From: DAONBD01 sp964525485
Lineage (GTDB): Bacteria > Patescibacteriota > Gracilibacteria > UBA1369 > LOWO2-01-FULL-3
Reading direction: 5' to 3'
Assembly: GCA_964525485.1 (NCBI GenBank)
Contig: CAZGHH010000034.1
Span: forward strand, 1-9,618
Length of the DNA: 9,618 bases
The notes beneath the pieces are model-generated. The model was not told the DNA's origin and did not search any database. It was given only the letters and a program-made list of their open reading frames with translations. Numbering within the stretch: the first letter of the stretch is position 1; the number at the start of each line of letters is the position of its first letter. A program made the position numbers and the translations under genes. Positions 5,340 to 9,618 of the stretch are shown here, piece by piece.

Positions 5340-6293
5340 GTGATACAGTCTTCAATTACACAAACTACAAATACAGTGATGATGGTGCGTCCGATTAACT
5401 TCAAAGCTAATCCACAGACCATCACCACGAATGCTTTTCAGTCGATGAGTTCCGATGAAAAGGATCGCGAAGTGCAGGATGGCGCATTAGAAGAGTTTAA
5501 TGCACTTGTTTATAAATTAAGAGAAAATGGAGTCCATGTCATCTCCATCAATGACACTCCGAAACCAAATACTCCTGATTCTATTTTCCCAAATAACTGG
5601 GTATCCACCCATGAAGATGGGACTGTCGTAGTTTATCCGATGCTTACAAAAAATCGTCGCGCCGAAAGAAGATCCGATATTTTGCATACTTTGGAGGAGG
5701 ATAAATTATTTAAAATTGGGAAATTGGTCGATCTTACAAATTATGAAAATGAAAATTTATTTTTGGAAGGAACTGGTAGTATGGTTTTGGATAGGGTTAA
5801 TAAAATCGCTTACGCATGTCTATCCGCGCGAACGGATTTAAAAGTTTTGGAAGATTTCGGCAAACAATTAAAATATAAAATTGTTGCTTTTTATTCTGTT
5901 GATCGAAAAGGTCTGCAAATTTACCATACCAATGTAATGATGTCTGTCGGAGATAAATTTGCCGTTGTATGCCTGCAATCAATTCATGACTTAAAAGAGA
6001 GATCAAGGGTCGTGAAAAGTTTAAAAAAAACAGGGCACGAAATTATTGAAATTTCTTATAATCAACTTTATTCGTTTGCCGGCAATATGCTTCAAATAAG
6101 AAATGATGCTGGCGAAAGCCTTCTCGTGATGTCGCAGCAGGCACGTGATTCATTAAATGAAGATCAAGTCTCTGCAATCGAGAAATATGCGAGGATTGTT
6201 TCTTCTCCTTTGGATATTATTGAAAAACACGGTGGAGGGAGCGCGAGATGTATGCTCGCGGAAATTCATTTACCAAAGATTGAGAAATTGTGA
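5340..6293 (+). CDS. ctlX: Citrulline hydrolase-like / arginine deiminase-related protein (CtlX family)
   Basis: This is a guanidino-group-modifying enzyme of the pentein (amidinotransferase) fold. CtlX-type members hydrolyse the ureido group of citrulline, giving ornithine, CO2 and ammonia. The family pattern is present: MVRPINFKANPQT (15-27) at the start, PDSIFPNNWVSTH (79-91) with the substrate-binding Asp, LEGTGSM (142-148) with the catalytic Glu, YHTN (195-198) with the catalytic His, SFAGNMLQ (245-252), and GGGSARCM (298-305) with the nucleophilic Cys C304. The length of 317 is normal. The start is uncertain: the GTG at 5340 lies inside an AGGTGAT sequence that itself looks like a Shine-Dalgarno site. 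Later in-frame candidates are ATT 5355, GTG 5376, ATG 5379 and ATG 5382. No arginine or ornithine pathway gene is adjacent. Dimethylargininase or arginine deiminase activity is a less likely alternative. Confidence 0.85.
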   Translation: MIQSSITQTTNTVMMVRPINFKANPQTITTNAFQSMSSDEKDREVQDGALEEFNALVYKLRENGVHVISINDTPKPNTPDSIFPNNWVSTHEDGTVVVYPMLTKNRRAERRSDILHTLEEDKLFKIGKLVDLTNYENENLFLEGTGSMVLDRVNKIAYACLSARTDLKVLEDFGKQLKYKIVAFYSVDRKGLQIYHTNVMMSVGDKFAVVCLQSIHDLKERSRVVKSLKKTGHEIIEISYNQLYSFAGNMLQIRNDAGESLLVMSQQARDSLNEDQVSAIEKYARIVSSPLDIIEKHGGGSARCMLAEIHLPKIEKL

Positions 6294-6310
6294 TTTTCTG
6301 CGCAAATCAC
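6290..6310 (+). other. Small inverted repeat spanning the ctlX stop codon
   Basis: The arms GTGATTT (6290-6296) and AAATCAC (6304-6310) enclose a 7-nt loop and include the TGA stop. No T-tract follows, so it is not a standard intrinsic terminator. It may protect the mRNA 3' end or be fortuitous. Confidence 0.35.
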
Positions 6311-6311
6311 C

Positions 6312-6339
6312 TTGCTAATTACTCCTTAAAGAGTAGAAT
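6312..6339 (+). promoter_or_regulatory. Candidate promoter of typA
   Basis: TTGCTA (6312-6317) and TAGAAT (6334-6339) are 16 nt apart, predicting a start near 6346 and a leader of about 38 nt before the ATG at 6384. It overlaps a small hairpin (AGTAG 6332-6336, CTACT 6344-6348, then TTAGTTTT) that could weakly end the ctlX transcript. Both calls are tentative. Confidence 0.4.
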
Positions 6340-6383
6340 CTCGCTACTTAGTTTTGCAAATAGTTTTTGATTGGTTTTGAACC

Positions 6384-8186
6384 ATGGAAATACGAAATAT
6401 AGCAATTATAGCGCATGTAGATCACGGCAAGACCACTCTTGTCGATGCTCTGTTAAAAAATGGCGGAGCTTTTGAAGCACATCAGACTGTCGGGCATTTG
6501 ATAATGGATAGCAACGATCAAGAGCGTGAACGTGGAATTACAATCTATGCGAAGAACGCCGCAGTTAGCTATAAAGGTACGAAAATTAATATAGTAGATA
6601 CTCCGGGACATGCGGATTTCGGATCGGAGGTGGAGCGTGTCCTCCGAACTGTTGACGCGACTCTTTTGCTTGTGGATGCATACGAGGGGCCGATGCCACA
6701 AACGAAATTCGTTTTGAAAAAAGCTTTGGAATTGGGGCTGAAAGTTTTGGTTGTTATTAATAAAATTGATAAACCAATGGCTCGTCCTGACGAAGTTTTG
6801 AATTTAACTTTTGATTTGTTTAGTTCGCTCGGCGCGACTGACGAGCAGTTGGATTTCCCTTATATTTATACGATCGCGCGTGAGGGAATCGCTGTTCGCG
6901 AATTGGGTGATGAGAAAAAAAATATCGATCCTTTGTTTGATTTTATTTTGGAAAATGTGAAACCTGCGGTCGTTGATACTGAAAAACCTTTCCGTATGCA
7001 GCCTGCAACATTAGCTTATGACAATTATCTTGGACGTATTGGTATTGGGCGTGTGTATGAAGGAAAAGTTAAGGGTGGCAATAATAATATTTTTGTTATC
7101 GGACATGATGGAGTGCGCAGAAAAGCTAAAATTACAAAAGTTTTTACTTATAAAGGTTTGAATAAATTGGAAGTGCCTGAAATTGAAGCTGGAGATATAG
7201 TGGCAATCGCCGGGATACCTGACATAGCGGTAGGAGAAACTATAACTACTGTAGAGGATGTGGAAGCCTTGCCTGCGATTCGTATCGACCCTCCATCATT
7301 GGAGATTGAATTTTTGGTTAATAATTCACCGTTTGCGGGACGTGAAGGCAAATTTGTAACGAGTCGTCATGTGAAAGAGAGATTGATGCGTGAGATAGAG
7401 ACGAATGTCGGGCTCAAAGTCGAGCCGATTGCAAATAGTGATTCAATGAAGGTCTATGGTCGTGGTGAAATGCATATTGCTGTTTTGATTGAAACGATGC
7501 GTCGCGAAGGATTTGAACTGCAAATTTCAAGACCGAAAGTAATCATGCAAGAGATCGATGGAATTTTGAATGAGCCTATCGAATTTGTTGTTGTAAATGT
7601 CCCGGACGGTGCTGCCGGAAAAGTGATTGAATCCCTTTCTTCAATGCACGGACAAATGACTGATATGAAAACTGAAAGTGGAAATACTACGTTGGAATTT
7701 ATGGTACCTACGCGCGGACTATTGGGATTTAGATCTCTTTTTATAACAATGACTCGCGGAAATGGCACTTTGTACCATTCATTTGATCACTACTCTCCTT
7801 ATACCGGCGATATTGAAAAAAGATCTGTGGGCTCTATGATCTCAGGCGAGACCGGTAAAACTATGGCTTATTCGCTTTGGAAATTACAAGAACGCGGGCC
7901 ACTATTTATAGGAGCGGCTGTAGATATTTATGAAGGAATGATTATCGGTGAACACAATCATCCTGAAGATTTGGTCGTTAATCCAACAAAAAACAAACAA
8001 CTTACAAACATGCGTTCTTCATCTTCTGATGAAGCTCTTGATCTCACTCCACCCATTGATATGACGCTGGAGAAAGCCATCGAATATATCAAAGACGATG
8101 AGTATGTAGAAATTACTCCATACAATATTCGCTTAAGAAAAAGAATTCTAACTGAGTTGGGTAGAAAGAAAGCGAAGAAAGATTAA
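6384..8186 (+). CDS. typA: Translational GTPase TypA/BipA
   Basis: TypA/BipA is a ribosome-associated GTPase of the EF-G family, needed in many bacteria for 50S subunit assembly at low temperature and for stress responses. The GTPase motifs are G1 AHVDHGKT (10-17), G2 around RGITIYAK (50-57) following the conserved DSNDQERERG, G3 DTPGHADFG (72-80) and G4 NKID (126-129). The G5 region reads IYTIAREG (161-168), where well-studied homologues have a YASAL-type sequence. The beta-barrel, EF-G III/V-like and BipA-specific C-terminal domains follow. Recognisable stretches include VPTRGLLGFRS in domain V and TPYNIRLRKR near the end. The 600-residue length is close to the family norm of about 605-615. 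The ATG at 6384 directly precedes the G1 region; no Shine-Dalgarno site is visible. Its stop codon shares the bases TTAA with the stop of the convergent helicase gene. Confidence 0.97.
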   Translation: MEIRNIAIIAHVDHGKTTLVDALLKNGGAFEAHQTVGHLIMDSNDQERERGITIYAKNAAVSYKGTKINIVDTPGHADFGSEVERVLRTVDATLLLVDAYEGPMPQTKFVLKKALELGLKVLVVINKIDKPMARPDEVLNLTFDLFSSLGATDEQLDFPYIYTIAREGIAVRELGDEKKNIDPLFDFILENVKPAVVDTEKPFRMQPATLAYDNYLGRIGIGRVYEGKVKGGNNNIFVIGHDGVRRKAKITKVFTYKGLNKLEVPEIEAGDIVAIAGIPDIAVGETITTVEDVEALPAIRIDPPSLEIEFLVNNSPFAGREGKFVTSRHVKERLMREIETNVGLKVEPIANSDSMKVYGRGEMHIAVLIETMRREGFELQISRPKVIMQEIDGILNEPIEFVVVNVPDGAAGKVIESLSSMHGQMTDMKTESGNTTLEFMVPTRGLLGFRSLFITMTRGNGTLYHSFDHYSPYTGDIEKRSVGSMISGETGKTMAYSLWKLQERGPLFIGAAVDIYEGMIIGEHNHPEDLVVNPTKNKQLTNMRSSSSDEALDLTPPIDMTLEKAIEYIKDDEYVEITPYNIRLRKRILTELGRKKAKKD

Positions 8187-9577
8187 GTTGACGCATGTGG
8201 CTTACTGCCAAATGGTTTTCTGCCGAATGGCTTTGAGCTAGAAGATGAAGAGCCTGATGGACGGCTACTTGAGCTACTACCGAAGGATCTGCCTCCAGAA
8301 GAGCTGCTTGAGCTACTCCTTGAAGAATCACCTCCGTAAGATTTTCTCTTAAATGATTTACCCCCACCAAATCTTCTTTTGTTGACGAAATGGCGTTTCT
8401 TGAAAAATTCCTGTTCTTTTTCACGCGAATATGGTCTTGAAGACCTTTTCATTGGTTTTGGTTGCTCCCCTACTACTCTTAATTTAGTCTTTGTAAGAAT
8501 TTCAATTCTGTAGATCTTGCCTTGTTGATCGTGTGTTGCCATGGAGATCGCTTTGCCTTCTTCCCCAGCTCTTCCTGTACGACCGATTCGGTGAACGTAA
8601 TCTTCGGGATCTTCCGGTAAATCAAAATTAACTATCAATTGAATTCCTTTAACATCAATTCCTCTGGAAGCTATGTCAGTTGCTACCAATACACTATATT
8701 TACCTTTCTTGAATCCTTCCAATGCTTCCATTCTTTGATATAGAGATCTATTTGAATGGATTTCTGCAGCTTTAATTCCTATTGTATTTAACTCTTTACA
8801 AACTTTTTTTGCGCTGTATTTTGTGCGTGTGAAAATTAAAACCGACCCAGTGTGTTTCTGTAAAATATCGAAAAGTAAATTTGATTTTTGCTCTTTTTTA
8901 ACAAAGTAAATTTCTTGATCGATTTTATCAGCGACTGTTCCTGCACGAGCCACTTCTATACGAACCGGCATTCTCATATATTTGGCTGCTATTGCGGCAA
9001 TATCGTCAGGCATTGTTGCCGAAAATAACATTGTTTGACGGTCGTGGGCAGGCGGAACCTCTTTCAAAATATCTCTTATTTGTGGAGCAAATCCCATATC
9101 CAACATTCTGTCAGCTTCATCAAGTACAAGCATTGTGCAATTTTTGAGTCTGATCGTTTGTTTTTTAATATGATCGAGAATTCTGCCGGGAGTTCCAATT
9201 ACCACATTTGGTCCTCGACGAATCGAGCTAACCTGTGGACCAAATGCCGCACCACCAATCAATATCGCTGTTTTGACTCCTAATGAAGACCCTACTTGTT
9301 TGAAAACTTCATCCACCTGCATCGCAAGTTCACGAGTTGGAAGAACTATAAGAGCGAGTTTATCTTTTTCAATTATTTGTTGAATTATAGGAATCCCAAA
9401 AGCTAAAGTTTTCCCAGTCCCTGTCTGTGCAATCCCAATTAAATCACTTCCTTCCAGTCCGAGCGGAATTGTTTTTTGTTGAATAGGCGTCGGAGTCGTA
9501 AATTTTAAAGCTTCGAGCTTCGCAAGTATCCTCTTGTTAATCTTCATTTCTGAAAATTTTGTATTTTGATTTGTCAT
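8183..9577 (-). CDS. DEAD-box ATP-dependent RNA helicase with low-complexity Ser/Gly/Arg tail (RhlE-like)
   Basis: This cytoplasmic RNA helicase unwinds short RNA duplexes in ribosome assembly or RNA decay. From the ATG at 9575-9577 (464 aa), the first RecA domain has the Q motif FTTPTPIQ (26-33), motif I AQTGTGKT (50-57), PTREL (80-84), TPGR (129-132), DEAD (153-156) and SAT (186-188). The second has ATDIASRGID (299-308) and HRIGRTGR (329-336). From about residue 374 a disordered basic tail follows: Lys/Arg-rich, then Ser runs with Gly-Arg, ending in KPFG/KPFGS repeats. Such tails often anchor the helicase to RNA. The frame can be extended 12 codons to 9613, but that extension lies over the promoter, so the internal ATG is preferred. 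The exact subfamily (RhlE, CsdA or other) is not certain. It is convergent with typA. Confidence 0.96.
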   Translation of the reverse strand: MTNQNTKFSEMKINKRILAKLEALKFTTPTPIQQKTIPLGLEGSDLIGIAQTGTGKTLAFGIPIIQQIIEKDKLALIVLPTRELAMQVDEVFKQVGSSLGVKTAILIGGAAFGPQVSSIRRGPNVVIGTPGRILDHIKKQTIRLKNCTMLVLDEADRMLDMGFAPQIRDILKEVPPAHDRQTMLFSATMPDDIAAIAAKYMRMPVRIEVARAGTVADKIDQEIYFVKKEQKSNLLFDILQKHTGSVLIFTRTKYSAKKVCKELNTIGIKAAEIHSNRSLYQRMEALEGFKKGKYSVLVATDIASRGIDVKGIQLIVNFDLPEDPEDYVHRIGRTGRAGEEGKAISMATHDQQGKIYRIEILTKTKLRVVGEQPKPMKRSSRPYSREKEQEFFKKRHFVNKRRFGGGKSFKRKSYGGDSSRSSSSSSSGGRSFGSSSSSRPSGSSSSSSKPFGRKPFGSKPHAST

Positions 9578-9584
9578 AGCGCAC

Positions 9585-9613
9585 AAAGTATTGCAAATAT
9601 TGACAAAAGTCAA
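9585..9613 (-). promoter_or_regulatory. Predicted promoter of the DEAD-box helicase gene, with an inverted repeat at the -35 box
   Basis: On the minus strand TTGACT (9608-9613) and TACTTT (9585-9590) are 17 nt apart. The expected start site near 9578 is only about one base from the ATG at 9577, so the mRNA would be leaderless or nearly so. The inverted repeat TTGAC-AAAA-GTCAA (9600-9613) covers the -35 box and could be an operator. Confidence 0.55.
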
Positions 9614-9618
9614 TCTGT

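Noticed and set aside
6242..6260. Hairpin CGCGAG/CTCGCG whose loop holds the catalytic Cys codon of ctlX
   Set aside because: The bases are fully explained by the conserved coding sequence for SARCMLAE. A 6-bp stem of this kind is expected by chance in coding DNA.
7405..7425. Inverted repeat GGCTC/GAGCC inside typA
   Set aside because: It is short, within conserved coding sequence, and has no T-tract or regulatory position.
8113..8424. 103-residue minus-strand frame over the helicase tail
   Set aside because: It is an alternative frame of the repetitive Ser-rich tail, which lacks stops because of its composition.
9578..9613. 12-residue N-terminal extension of the DEAD-box helicase
   Set aside because: The extension overlaps a well-spaced promoter, and the peptide MTFVNICNTLCA has no family resemblance. 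The ATG at 9577 fits better.
1..9618. Possible UGA recoding as in Gracilibacteria/Absconditabacteria
   Set aside because: TGA ends the reductase, glycerate kinase and citrulline hydrolase genes at the expected family length, and no conserved protein contains an internal TGA.
1..9618. CRISPR arrays, insertion sequences, attachment sites or phage genes
   Set aside because: I found no regularly spaced repeats, transposase or integrase motifs, or long terminal inverted repeats. The tRNA gene at the edge shows no duplicated 3' end within the window.

Overview
The window is an AT-rich bacterial chromosome segment with tightly packed housekeeping and metabolic genes. It has eight confidently assigned protein genes, one small conserved protein of unknown function and part of a tRNA gene. 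I see no mobile element, CRISPR array, phage gene or integrase. The standard genetic code fits: several genes end in TGA and none has an internal TGA, so the UGA=Gly code of Gracilibacteria/Absconditabacteria is not in use. Small compact genes, near-absent Shine-Dalgarno sites and the type of 66-residue basic orphan protein make me lean towards Patescibacteria (CPR) or another low-SD lineage. This is inference, because no phylogenetic marker with a clear clade signature is present.

Layout. Positions 1-55 hold the 5' three quarters of a minus-strand tRNA-Phe(GAA), with its promoter at 75-103. A bidirectional terminator at 146-177 separates it from the small orphan gene (195-395, minus), whose leader can form two mutually exclusive hairpins. 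Next comes a minus-strand pair, mscL then an FkbM-family methyltransferase (1610 down to 509), read from a good promoter at 1635-1662. Divergent from it is a plus-strand BaiN/HI0933-family flavoprotein (1668-2885). This converges, with an 18-nt tail overlap, on a two-gene minus-strand operon (5113 down to 2868). That operon holds a glyoxylate/hydroxypyruvate reductase followed by a glycerate 2-kinase, joined by an ATGA overlap.

A 226-bp divergent intergenic region (5114-5339) carries a 14-nt direct repeat and an 8-bp-arm inverted repeat placed on the two predicted promoters. On its other side is a CtlX-like citrulline hydrolase (5340-6293, plus). After 90 bp comes the GTPase TypA/BipA (6384-8186, plus). 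It meets a convergent DEAD-box RNA helicase (8183-9577, minus) at a shared TTAA in which both stop codons are TAA.

Function. The reductase/kinase operon should send glyoxylate or hydroxypyruvate (for example from serine) through D-glycerate to 2-phosphoglycerate in lower glycolysis. The CtlX-like enzyme would release ornithine and ammonia from citrulline. TypA and the helicase with its Ser/Gly/Arg tail fit ribosome assembly or cold and stress adaptation, and MscL is an osmotic safety valve. I did not find a clearly undescribed multi-gene system. The most interesting points are the orphan small protein with its switch-like leader, the repeat architecture between the glycerate operon and ctlX, and the nearly complete lack of Shine-Dalgarno sequences, with at least one probably leaderless gene.
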